Positions 6,982-15,075 of a DNA stretch of 15,075 nucleotides are shown piece after piece (the stretch's first letter is position 1; each line of letters starts with the position of its first letter). Under the pieces are notes generated by a model. It saw nothing but the letters and a program-made list of their open reading frames with translations, was not told where the DNA came from and made no database searches. Made by a program: the position numbers and the translations under genes. The stretch is from contig JANWHL010000312.1 of assembly GCA_025450405.1 (NCBI GenBank), forward strand, positions 1 to 15,075. Direction: 5' to 3'. The stretch is from Ktedonobacterales bacterium (GTDB lineage Bacteria > Chloroflexota > Ktedonobacteria > Ktedonobacterales > JADMIN01).

Positions 6982-7001
6982 GGCTCGCCCGGGCGCGAGC
7001 C
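6982..7001 (-). other. 7-bp inverted repeat between the paralogous membrane genes
   Basis: GGCTCGC (6982-6988) and GCGAGCC (6995-7001) flank a 6-base loop, ending 12 bases upstream of the start codon of the downstream membrane gene, next to its ribosome site. It could attenuate or process the message. In DNA this GC-rich it may also be chance. Confidence 0.25.
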
Positions 7002-7058
7002 CACATTCGCGTAATGCCCGCGCATCGCCGACAGCCGCGGCCGCCGCTCAGCGAGCGG

Positions 7059-7508
7059 TCACTGCTCCACGGCGGGTATGCTCGGACGCGCGGCGTCACG
7101 AGCAAGCGCCAACCAACCCACCGCCAGCAGCGCGGATGCGCTCACGACCGTCGGCACCGCGAGACGCGAGATGAGGCCCACCGCCAGGCCGACGTGCCCC
7201 GCGACACCCGGATCGCCGCCGCCGGGGCCATAGCGCGCGTCCTGGCCGACGGTCCAGTACACCGCCGCGCTCGCCAGCGCCAACCCGAGCGACCAGAAGC
7301 CCACCGCCAGCAGCGGCAGCGCCAGCCATGGCCGCCAGCTCAAGAGGGCTCGAGCCATCCAGAGTCGACCATTGGCTCGAGGCGCGGGAGCGGCCATCCA
7401 GAGCGCGGCCGCCTCGGTCAAGAGCGCCAACCCGCAGATGCCCGCGACCGCGCACCAGAAGAGCAGTGGCACGGGGTCCGAGAGATTTGGGCAACAGTCG
7501 CTCCCCAT
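7059..7508 (-). CDS. Small multi-pass membrane protein, paralogue B
   Basis: The protein has 149 residues from ATG 7508, which has GGGAG nine bases upstream. An in-frame ATG at 7565 would add 19 Arg/Gly-rich residues but lies almost on the predicted transcription start and has no ribosome site, so I reject it. Membrane segments are near residues 13-38, 52-85 and 104-132. AGICGLALLTEAAAL near the N-terminus and AVPTVVSASALLAVGWLAL near the C-terminus pair with the next gene downstream, indicating duplication. Cys5 and Cys6 sit just before the first helix. It is the first gene of the minus-strand membrane cluster, driven by the promoter at 7581-7609. The family is not recognised. Confidence 0.75.
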   Translation of the reverse strand: MGSDCCPNLSDPVPLLFWCAVAGICGLALLTEAAALWMAAPAPRANGRLWMARALLSWRPWLALPLLAVGFWSLGLALASAAVYWTVGQDARYGPGGGDPGVAGHVGLAVGLISRLAVPTVVSASALLAVGWLALARDAARPSIPAVEQ

Positions 7509-7580
7509 CGCGCGGCGCTCCCATCTCGCGCCAGGCCGGCCGCCGGGACGGCGAGCATCGGGCATGGGCTTGGCGGGTGT

Positions 7581-7609
7581 AGTATAGCGGGCTGGTGCTA
7601 TGTTGTCTA
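7581..7609 (-). promoter_or_regulatory. Sigma-70-type promoter for the membrane-protein cluster
   Basis: Read on the minus strand, TAGACA (7604-7609) and TATACT (7581-7586) are separated by exactly 17 bases. Each hexamer has one mismatch to the consensus. Transcription would begin near 7574 and leave a leader of about 65 bases before ATG 7508. It lies within 40 bases of the divergent gluQ gene start, so the two transcripts may influence each other. Confidence 0.65.
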
Positions 7610-7642
7610 GCGTCGTTGTAGAACATGAAACGGGAGGAGCAA

Positions 7643-8611
7643 GTGGAACCGCGAGCGAACCCGACGACCGTGCGCGGGCGCTACGCGCCGTCGCCGACGG
7701 GGACACTCCATCTGGGCAATCTGCGCACGGCGCTGCTGGCCTGGCTCTATGCCCGCGCCGCTGGTGGCGCGTTTGTGCTGCGCCTGGAGGACCTGGACCT
7801 ACCGCGCATGCGCCCTGGGGCGGCCGCGCGGATGCTGGAAGATCTCCGGTGGCTCGGGCTCGACTGGGACGAGGGTCCAGACATTGGCGGGCCACTCGGG
7901 CCGTACGTCCAGAGCCAGCGCGCGGCGCTCTACGACGCGACGCTCGGGCGCCTGTGGGCAAACGGTCTGCTCTATCCCTGCTATTGCACGCGAGCGGAGT
8001 TGGCCCGGCTCGCAAGCGCTCCGCAGGGTCCAGGCGACGAGGGGCCACCCTACCCTGGCACGTGCCGCCGGCTCTCCCCACGTGAACGTGCCGCGCGCGA
8101 GGCGGCGGGCCGCCGGCCCGCGCTGCGTTTCCGCGCCCCGCGAACGCCAATCACCTTCGTGGACGGGGTGGCGGGGCCGGTCACCGAGAGGGTGGTCAAC
8201 GCGGTGGGCGACTTTGTGGTGCGCCGGAGTGACGGCGTGATTGCCTACCAGCTGGCGGTGGTGGTGGACGACGCCCTGATGGGCATCACGCAGGTGGTGC
8301 GCGGCGCCGACCTCCTCGGTTCGACGGCGCGTCAGCTCGCCCTCTACGACGCTCTCGGCTACCCCCGCCCCACGGAATATGCTCATGTGCCGCTGGCGCT
8401 GGACGCCGGCGGCGAGCGCCTGGCGAAGCGCGAAGCGGCCGCCGGCCTGGATGCGCTCAGGGCGCGCAGTCTGAGTGCCTCCAAGGTGACCGGCGCCCTC
8501 GCGGCGAGCTGCGGTCTCTGGCCGCCGGCGGTGCCCGCGACGCCGCGCGCACTGCTCGCGACCTTCGATCCCGCCCACCTGCGCGCCGAGCCCAGCCATA
8601 TCGCGGTATAA
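7643..8611 (+). CDS. gluQ: Glutamyl-Q tRNA(Asp) synthetase
   Basis: The enzyme activates glutamate without tRNA and attaches it to the queuosine at the wobble position of tRNA(Asp). From GTG 7643 it has 322 residues; GGAGG at 7633-7637 sits five bases before this codon. The alternative ATG 7625 (328 residues) has no ribosome site. The catalytic core is clear: RYAPSPTGTLHLGN with the HIGH-box variant HLGN (23-26), LRLEDLDLPR (46-55), and RLAKRE (259-264) in the KMSKS position. Cys113-x-Cys115, Tyr137 and Cys141 match the zinc-binding site of this subfamily. The C-terminal anticodon-binding domain of full glutamyl-tRNA synthetases is missing, which is diagnostic for GluQ-RS. The last bases contain TATAAT (8607-8612), overlapping the stop. 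It is a cytoplasmic enzyme. Confidence in the family is high. Confidence 0.93.
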   Translation: MEPRANPTTVRGRYAPSPTGTLHLGNLRTALLAWLYARAAGGAFVLRLEDLDLPRMRPGAAARMLEDLRWLGLDWDEGPDIGGPLGPYVQSQRAALYDATLGRLWANGLLYPCYCTRAELARLASAPQGPGDEGPPYPGTCRRLSPRERAAREAAGRRPALRFRAPRTPITFVDGVAGPVTERVVNAVGDFVVRRSDGVIAYQLAVVVDDALMGITQVVRGADLLGSTARQLALYDALGYPRPTEYAHVPLALDAGGERLAKREAAAGLDALRARSLSASKVTGALAASCGLWPPAVPATPRALLATFDPAHLRAEPSHIAV

Positions 8612-8612
8612 T
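8607..8612 (+). promoter_or_regulatory. Perfect -10 hexamer overlapping the gluQ stop
   Basis: TATAAT at 8607-8612 overlaps the gluQ TAA and lies 79 bases before the start of the TPR gene. No matching -35 element or extended TG is present, so its use as a promoter is uncertain. Confidence 0.35.
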
Positions 8613-8690
8613 CACTGAGCGGCAGGCGCCGCTTGACGACCCCAGCCATAATGGAAGGCAGAGCGTCCAACCATTTGCGGGAGGCCACCA

Positions 8691-9842
8691 GTGCTGGCGA
8701 GCACCTTCCAGGCGTTTATCGTGCCATCGGCGGCCCAGCCGTCCGCCGTGGCCGCCGCCAACGCGCACAATGACCAGGGCGTACAGTTCTGGCAGGCGGG
8801 GCGCCGCTCAGAGGCGATGGCATCGTTCACCGCGGCCACACGCTCCGATGCGAGCTTCGCCGTCCCCTGGCACAATCTGGGCGCCGTCTATCTGATGGAG
8901 GGCCAGTTCGCCCGCGCCGTCCCGAACTTCGTGCGCGCCACGCAACTCGCCCCTGGGTGGGCATTGCCGCGCACGCACCTGGCTCAGGCCCATCTGCGCG
9001 CCGGAGATACCGCTCAGGCACTGACGGCCTCCGACGCCGCCCGGGCCATCGATCACACGCTGCCAGACGTGCGCACCGACCTGCGCGGACTGCTGGAAGC
9101 GCGACTGCGGGTGGCGGACACGCTGGTCAAGCGCCGGCTCACGCGGTTCTTCTTGAACCTGGCCGAGGCGATCGGCGTCACGTTCCTTACGGCCGGCATC
9201 GGGCTGCCATCGCTGGCGCTGCCGATTTACCGGCTGATCCTGTACGTTGACGCCCGGCGCGTCCGCCAGACCACGCGCCGCCAACTGCGCGCCCTGGACG
9301 AGCGCGGCCCGGAACCCGCGCGCGCGCTGCCCACGCCCGTGTCGCCCGGGCGTGCGCTTCCGGTGCCCGCGAGCGGTGTCTACGTCTCGGCGGGCGCGCT
9401 GCCGCCGTTCTCGTCCGCCGAGCTGGAGAACGCGCCGACCGGGACAACCTATCGCTGGTGGGGGGTGTTGTTTCTGCTGCTGTCGGTGGCCGCCTGCGTT
9501 GGCGCGGTTGTTCTGGTGGCCATGAGCACCAGTCCGGCGAGCACCCAGGCGCTGGAGCAACAGAGCTTTACCCCGGTTCTGGAGTTCACGGGGGCGCTGC
9601 CACTGTTCGTGGTTGGCTGGTTCTTTTGCGCGCTCTCGCTGCTGGTCGGCGCGCTGGCGGCGTTGCGGCGCCACCGGCTGGGATGGGCCGTCACGATCCT
9701 GGTGGCCGGCGGCATCGGGAGCGTCCTGCTGCTGCTGCCTGGCCTGCTCGTCGCGCTGCTCTATCTGGTCTTGATGCCGCACACGCCGGCCAAGCGCACC
9801 GCTGAGGACATCGTCCCAGGCCCAGACATCAATCTCGGGTAA
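8691..9842 (+). CDS. TPR-repeat integral membrane protein
   Basis: The protein has 383 residues from GTG 8691, with GGGAGG (8679-8684) six bases upstream. Residues 23-123 hold three tetratricopeptide repeats, recognisable as HNDQGVQFWQAGRRSEAMASF, PWHNLGAVYLMEGQFARAV and RTHLAQAHLRAGDTAQAL. These normally mediate protein-protein contacts. A hydrophobic stretch at 153-185, a Pro-rich linker at 200-230, and three helices at about 252-276, 300-324 and 332-362 make it an integral membrane protein. No catalytic residues are visible. It follows gluQ by 79 bases on the same strand and faces the DinB gene in convergent orientation. The biological role is unknown; a scaffold for an envelope complex is one option. 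Confidence 0.8.
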   Translation: MLASTFQAFIVPSAAQPSAVAAANAHNDQGVQFWQAGRRSEAMASFTAATRSDASFAVPWHNLGAVYLMEGQFARAVPNFVRATQLAPGWALPRTHLAQAHLRAGDTAQALTASDAARAIDHTLPDVRTDLRGLLEARLRVADTLVKRRLTRFFLNLAEAIGVTFLTAGIGLPSLALPIYRLILYVDARRVRQTTRRQLRALDERGPEPARALPTPVSPGRALPVPASGVYVSAGALPPFSSAELENAPTGTTYRWWGVLFLLLSVAACVGAVVLVAMSTSPASTQALEQQSFTPVLEFTGALPLFVVGWFFCALSLLVGALAALRRHRLGWAVTILVAGGIGSVLLLLPGLLVALLYLVLMPHTPAKRTAEDIVPGPDINLG

Positions 9843-9933
9843 ATGGGCTGGCAGACACGGATGCCGACCGGACGGTGCGCGTCCACCCGCCTCACGCGAA
9901 TGCGCGGGCAGGATCATGAGAGATCGCCCGGCG

Positions 9934-10644
9934 CTATCGGCCGCCCATGAGGCGCTGGACCTCGGCGGTGTGCTCGCGCGTGTGCTGGACGCTCCGGCGC
10001 AGGACCTTACGCATAGACCAGCGCTCACCTTCGTGGTCGAGTACGCGGGCACGCTGTTCCTCGTTCGCGCCGCGGAGTCGCGACTCGCAGGCGTTGTGGA
10101 CGCGATCCAGTCGCTCCACGGTCTCGCCGCCCAGCTGCGAAATGGCCGTGGGAACGGGTGACGCGTCGAGGCGGGAGACGAACCACAGCTGCGACTGACC
10201 TACATGATCGAGGATCTGCCGGAGTGTCCGGCCGCCCTGCGGCGGTGGGACGTCCAAGGCGGCGGCCGGCAGGGCGCGCGCCATGCGCATCAGGTCCTCA
10301 TGGGCCCAGCCGAGCAGCGCCAGGCCCCAATCGAGCTCTTCGTCGTCAACGGCCTGAGCATCGGGCGCGAAAAACGCGTTCACCTCGTGCTCGCCGACCA
10401 GCCGCGTGTTGAGGGTCTCGCGCGGCACCACCTGCCACGGGCCGCGCACGTCTGGCATGTAGTCGTCGTGGGTGCGCAGCCACGCGTAGTAGGTGGGGAG
10501 CGACGCTGTCAGGGCGGCGAGCGCCCCGGCTTCATCGCGGCCGAAGGCGAAACAACCCGGCAGGTCGAGGATCTGGGCCGTCCAGCGGCCGTCGCGCTCG
10601 ACTTCGAGGTAGGCGTCGTGGGTGACGGTGGCGGGCGCATCCAT
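9934..10644 (-). CDS. HicB-like/DinB-like two-domain protein
   Basis: The protein has 236 residues from ATG 10644, with AAGGA eight bases upstream. A GTG at 10650 is only two bases from that site and is less likely. Residues 10-58 (YLEVERDGRWTAQILDLPGCFAFGRDEAGALAAL region) look like the HicB-type partial RNase H fold. Residues 105-232 resemble a DinB/YfiT four-helix bundle, with metal-ligand candidates His115, His147 and the His221-xxx-His225 pair. DinB-fold proteins are often metal-dependent thiol transferases or hydrolases, or have unknown function. No HicA partner is present, so antitoxin action is unsupported. The start lies within a few bases of the uvrB stop on the same strand, so the two are probably one operon. 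I see no evidence for a direct repair role. Confidence 0.72.
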   Translation of the reverse strand: MDAPATVTHDAYLEVERDGRWTAQILDLPGCFAFGRDEAGALAALTASLPTYYAWLRTHDDYMPDVRGPWQVVPRETLNTRLVGEHEVNAFFAPDAQAVDDEELDWGLALLGWAHEDLMRMARALPAAALDVPPPQGGRTLRQILDHVGQSQLWFVSRLDASPVPTAISQLGGETVERLDRVHNACESRLRGANEEQRARVLDHEGERWSMRKVLRRSVQHTREHTAEVQRLMGGR

Positions 10645-10649
10645 CAGCA

Positions 10650-12731
<2,082 letters not shown>

Positions 12732-12776
12732 GCCGCAATCTCCCTTTCCAAAGTGTGAGGTCCTCATCCCCAGCGT

Positions 12777-12796
12777 CTCCCCATCGTCATGGGGAG
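12777..12796 (-). promoter_or_regulatory. Stem-loop in the uvrB leader
   Basis: CTCCCCAT (12777-12784) and ATGGGGAG (12789-12796) form a perfect 8-bp stem with a 4-base loop, 46 bases upstream of the uvrB ATG. It could be a protein-binding site or an RNA hairpin. There is no adjacent promoter that I can call. Confidence 0.4.
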
Positions 12797-12919
12797 GGGA
12801 GCCGCCTAGAGATCGGCGATGTGTGGCGCCCGGTGGGCCGGCACGGGATGTGGGCTGAAGGGGATGAGAAGATGATGCGAGACGCGTATCAGCCCATTCT
12901 CACGCCGCCCCACGAACGT

Positions 12920-12955
12920 GGAAGGCCCGCGCGCGAACTCGCGCGCGGGCCTTCC
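12920..12955 (-). terminator. Perfect 16-bp hairpin, likely terminator of the anchored-protein gene
   Basis: The arms 12920-12935 and 12940-12955 are exactly complementary over 16 bases (GGAAGGCCCGCGCGCG on the left) with the 4-base loop AACT. It lies 37-72 bases downstream of the stop at 12992, between that gene and uvrB. There is no T-tract on the minus strand, but a hairpin this stable should still stop or protect transcripts. Confidence 0.65.
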
Positions 12956-12991
12956 ATTGTATCACGCTGATTGGGGCGACAGCCTGCTCGG

Positions 12992-13603
12992 TCAGTAGCC
13001 CGAGTTGGGCGTCGGGGTGGGCGCCGCCTGGCCTTGCTCGATCTTGGTCTTCAGGGCCTTGAGGTACGTTTCGGCGCTGATGATGTCCCAGTTGAGGAAG
13101 TTCTCGAGCTGCTGTGGGAGCTGGGTCAGGTTCAGACGCCAGGTGGTGAGCATGTCGTGCAGCGCCTGCAGGGGCTTCTGCGCTCCCGACGAGCCTGGAA
13201 TGAACTTGAGGCCATTGAGGACGAACTCCAGGGCGCCGATGACGGCGTTGAGCGCGCCCACCCCGAGGGTAGCGAGCAGGTTGGCGGCCGGGCCGACGAC
13301 GTATTGGACGGCCACATGGGTCAGCTGCGCCGCCGCGATCGCCACATCGATCGGGATGCCTTCGAGGCTAGCGAGATCCTGCAAGACCGAGTTAATCCCC
13401 GCCTGGTAGGCGGCCTGGACCTGCTCTTCGGTATACTGCTTCGCCTTGTCGATGGCGATGGGGGTCAGGGCCACGCCAGCACCGCAGACGCCGAGGCCCG
13501 CGGCGGCCAGGATCGCGCGCCGGGCTATGCGGCCGCCCTGATGCGGGGCGGGGGGAGTGGCGACGGCCGTCGGGGCCTCGCGACCGGGACCAGGCGCGGA
13601 CAT
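12992..13603 (-). CDS. Anchored or secreted protein of unknown function with twin-arginine-like N-terminus
   Basis: The protein has 203 residues from ATG 13603, where GGGAGG lies eight bases upstream. The frame is open back to 13888, but that extension runs through a strong promoter (13809-13837), so the longer starts are unlikely except for ATG 13756. After a Pro-rich N-terminus, RIARRAILAAAGLG (25-38) has an Arg-Arg pair and leads into a hydrophobic segment to about residue 50, as in a Tat signal or membrane anchor. Cys40 does not fit a lipobox well. The remainder is mainly helical (for example TEEQVQAAYQAGINSVLQDL) with hydrophobic stretches at 83-128 and a polar tail ending PTPTPNSGY. I recognise no family. 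A terminator hairpin follows the stop. Confidence 0.7.
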   Translation of the reverse strand: MSAPGPGREAPTAVATPPAPHQGGRIARRAILAAAGLGVCGAGVALTPIAIDKAKQYTEEQVQAAYQAGINSVLQDLASLEGIPIDVAIAAAQLTHVAVQYVVGPAANLLATLGVGALNAVIGALEFVLNGLKFIPGSSGAQKPLQALHDMLTTWRLNLTQLPQQLENFLNWDIISAETYLKALKTKIEQGQAAPTPTPNSGY

Positions 13604-13802
13604 GGGGACAACCTCCCGCGGACTCACGCCGACACGGCGCCGGAGCCCGGCGATGGGCGACTCCGCGAGACGGAGGAGCCGCTGAGTGGACAAGTGCGAG
13701 AATGAGGACGGGGCCGGCGGGATCGCTCCAGTGGTTGGCGCGGCGGATGCTGACATGGCCCGCGCTCGCGGAGCCACGATTCCGCCATCCGGCTGGCCGG
13801 AT
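13604..13802 (-). promoter_or_regulatory. Long 5' leader of the anchored-protein gene
   Basis: If transcription starts near 13802, the leader is about 200 bases. CCTCC on the minus strand (13672-13676) is complementary to part of the GGGAGG ribosome site (13612-13617), allowing a closed conformation. An in-frame ATG at 13756 without a ribosome site lies in the leader. No known riboswitch was recognised. Confidence 0.3.
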
Positions 13803-13803
13803 G
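13786..13803 (-). promoter_or_regulatory. Operator-like inverted repeat at the transcription start
   Basis: CATCCGGC (13786-13793) and GCCGGATG (13796-13803) are a perfect 8-bp inverted repeat around a TG centre. It lies five bases past the -10 element of the neighbouring promoter, over the predicted start point, the classical place for a repressor dimer. Confidence 0.5.
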
Positions 13804-13808
13804 CCCGC

Positions 13809-13837
13809 AGTATACAGGCGGACATACGGGCCGTCAA
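13809..13837 (-). promoter_or_regulatory. Near-consensus sigma-70-type promoter
   Basis: On the minus strand TTGACG (13832-13837) and TATACT (13809-13814) are spaced by exactly 17 bases, each hexamer one mismatch from the consensus. It points to the anchored-protein gene at 12992-13603. Confidence 0.7.
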
Positions 13838-13895
13838 GGCTGAGCCGTAGACACCAACTGGCCCGCAAGCGGGAGGCCAATCGCGCACGGCGGGG

Positions 13896-13926
13896 TTGAC
13901 TTGGGCCGTACACCATGATGCCTAAT
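13896..13926 (+). promoter_or_regulatory. Possible promoter for the SnoaL-like gene
   Basis: TTGACT (13896-13901) is followed after 19 bases by CCTAAT (13921-13926). The spacing is long and the -10 is imperfect, so this is tentative. It is divergent from the promoter at 13809-13837. Confidence 0.3.
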
Positions 13927-14003
13927 GCGTACAACGTTCGGTCGAAGGCTGTCCGTTGAGGCACGCCGCGGAGATGTTCCCACCAGATATGACGAGGGAA
14001 ATG

Positions 14004-14480
14004 ATGCATCCCAACGAGGAACTTATCGCCCGTTTCTATGCCGCCTTCGCGCGCCGCGACGTTGACGTTATGGACGCGTGTTACCTTCCCGATGTCGAAT
14101 TTTCGGACAGTGTCTTTCGTGATCTCCACGGGTCACGCGCACGTGCGATGTGGCGGATGCTGGCCGAGCGGAGCCAGGATCTCGAAGTCGGTGTGCGCGA
14201 CATTCACGCCGATGAAGATAGCGGGGCCGCGCACTGGGACGCTCGTTACACCTATTCCGCAACCGGACGCAAAGTGGTCAACCACGTCGACGCGCGGTTC
14301 CAGTTTCAGGCGGGCTTGATCGCCGTCCACCACGACAGCTTCAACTTGTGGCGCTGGGCCGCGCAGGCCCTGGGTGTTAGTGGGCGGGCTCTCGGTTGGA
14401 CCCCCTACATGCGCCAGAAAATTCAGCGCTCAGCTCAACTCGCCCTCGATAGGTACATCGCGAGCCACGGTGGAGGATGA
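14004..14480 (+). CDS. SnoaL-like/NTF2-fold protein
   Basis: The protein has 158 residues from ATG 14004. GAGGG at 13994-13998 is five bases upstream; ATG codons at 13989 and 14001 and a TTG at 13956 are in-frame alternatives. The sequence follows the SnoaL-like pattern of the NTF2 fold: NEELIARFYAAFARRDVDVM (4-23), YLPDVEFSDSVFRDLHG (27-43), a strand with HWDARYTYSATGRKVVNHV, and the ending HHDSFNLWRWAAQALG. Members form a cone-shaped pocket and range from polyketide cyclases and isomerases to proteins without known activity. The substrate cannot be told from sequence. It is a cytoplasmic protein without signal. It stands alone, between a divergent anchored-protein gene and the SIS gene. Confidence 0.85.
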   Translation: MHPNEELIARFYAAFARRDVDVMDACYLPDVEFSDSVFRDLHGSRARAMWRMLAERSQDLEVGVRDIHADEDSGAAHWDARYTYSATGRKVVNHVDARFQFQAGLIAVHHDSFNLWRWAAQALGVSGRALGWTPYMRQKIQRSAQLALDRYIASHGGG

Positions 14481-14499
14481 CTGGATGGTGGAGGTCATC
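14474..14499 (+). terminator. Stem-loop overlapping the SnoaL-like stop codon
   Basis: GGATGAC (14474-14480) and GTCATCC (14493-14499) make a 7-bp stem with a 12-base loop, beginning in the last codons of the gene. There is no T-tract, so terminator function is uncertain. Confidence 0.3.
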
Positions 14500-14586
14500 C
14501 GAACCCCTGGCGCTTCACATGGTTGCCATGCGCCCGATGCCCGGATAACAAGGCGGTAGTTGGCAGTGTAGCAGAAAGACAGAACC

Positions 14587-15075
14587 ATGATCCCCACCCG
14601 CACCGGCCACCCATACTGGATGCACGAAGAGCTGCATGCCACACCCGATGCCCTGGCGCGCGCCCTGGAGCCCGACGCGACCGAGGTCGCCCACCGTGAC
14701 CAGCTGGCCGGGCGGCTGGCCCGCGCGCACCGGATCCACCTTACCGGCTGTGGCACGGCGTACCACGCGGCCCTGGCCGGCGCGTCCTTCCTGCGCGAGT
14801 TGTCGGCGGGCGCTGTGGAGGCCCAGGCGGTGCAGGCCTTCGAGCTGACGCACTATTGCCGTCCGGGTCCGGCCGCGGGCGACGCGCTGATCGTGCTCAG
14901 CCACAGCGGCCAGCCGTCGGCCACCAACGCCGCGCTGGCGTCGGCGCGCGCCGCCGGTGCCTATTGCCTCACGGTCACGGGGAATCCGGAGAGTCCGGCG
15001 GCGAAGGCGGCGGACGATATCCTCGACGAAGGCTACGCCGGCGTCAAGTCCTTCGCCTATACGATCAGCTACAGC
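14587..15075 (+). CDS. SIS-domain sugar-phosphate isomerase, GlmS isomerase-like (partial at right edge)
   Basis: 163 codons are visible from ATG 14587 and the frame is still open at the window end. The ribosome site is weak (AAAGAC region), so the start is less sure; ATG 14620 is another choice. HPYWMHEELHATPDAL resembles the lead-in of the GlmS isomerase half. GCGTAYHAALAG (54-65) and SHSGQPSAT (105-113) are the two phosphosugar-binding motifs of a SIS domain. The glutaminase domain of GlmS is absent from the N-terminus. The protein is thus a stand-alone aldose-ketose isomerase, deaminase or deglycase of the AgaS/FrlB/GlmS-C group acting on an amino-sugar or glycated phosphate substrate in the cytoplasm. 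The substrate cannot be decided here. Confidence 0.88.
   Translation, partial: MIPTRTGHPYWMHEELHATPDALARALEPDATEVAHRDQLAGRLARAHRIHLTGCGTAYHAALAGASFLRELSAGAVEAQAVQAFELTHYCRPGPAAGDALIVLSHSGQPSATNAALASARAAGAYCLTVTGNPESPAAKAADDILDEGYAGVKSFAYTISYS

Noticed and set aside
6011..7105. Minus-strand frame of 364 codons overlapping the membrane cluster
   Set aside because: It runs out of frame through three membrane genes that each have a ribosome site and hydrophobic segments.
9843..9933. Terminator in the convergent gap between the TPR and DinB-like genes
   Set aside because: Only 5-bp pairings were found; I see no convincing signal.
12732..12991. LexA-type box upstream of uvrB
   Set aside because: No GAAC-N4-GTTC or similar paired half-sites were seen.
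13604..13888. N-terminal extension of the anchored protein up to 13888
   Set aside because: The extension passes through the promoter at 13809-13837, and the best ribosome site precedes ATG 13603.

Overview
The window is GC-rich bacterial chromosome. Short Shine-Dalgarno sites, the cell-surface RHS-Hint architecture and the style of the membrane proteins suggest a Chloroflexota bacterium, possibly Ktedonobacteria-like. That placement is inferred from remembered family resemblance of the RHS core and was not tested.

Layout. Bases 1-4734 are an accessory region that reads as displaced polymorphic-toxin cassettes. (a) The C-terminal end of a glycine-zipper protein enters from the left edge (1-330) and is followed by a multi-pass membrane protein (475-1188), which is plausibly its immunity partner. 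(b) A 5'-truncated RHS core (from 1309) is broken by one in-frame TAA at 1837, exactly where a conserved tyrosine codon is expected. The same reading frame continues into a hydrophobic pre-toxin stretch, a Hint autoprocessing domain and an AHH-type nuclease tip (2002-3420). An Imm11/DUF1629-like candidate immunity gene follows (3658-4296). (c) A second, headless Hint remnant (4414-4734) closes the region. Hand-counted GC alternates: about 80% in core and pre-toxin stretches, 55-60% in tip and immunity stretches, as expected of exchangeable cassettes.

Bases 4770-7508 are a minus-strand cluster of three membrane proteins. The 568-residue protein carries a duplicated extracytoplasmic module with a W-[QH]-P-M-G signature. 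The two small proteins upstream look like tandem paralogues. A strong promoter (7581-7609) drives the cluster and lies back to back with the next gene.

Bases 7643-9842 (plus strand) hold a glutamyl-Q tRNA(Asp) synthetase and a TPR membrane protein. Bases 9934-12731 (minus strand) hold uvrB, with a HicB-like/DinB fusion gene packed against its 3' end. After a perfect 16-bp hairpin comes a minus-strand anchored protein (12992-13603) with a roughly 200-nt leader, a near-consensus promoter and an operator-like inverted repeat at the transcription start. A SnoaL/NTF2-like protein and the first 163 codons of a SIS-domain sugar isomerase (plus strand) finish the window.

The most interesting part is the toxin-cassette array at the left end. 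The next is the membrane cluster with its internal and tandem duplications. No tRNA, rRNA, CRISPR array or complete insertion sequence was seen.
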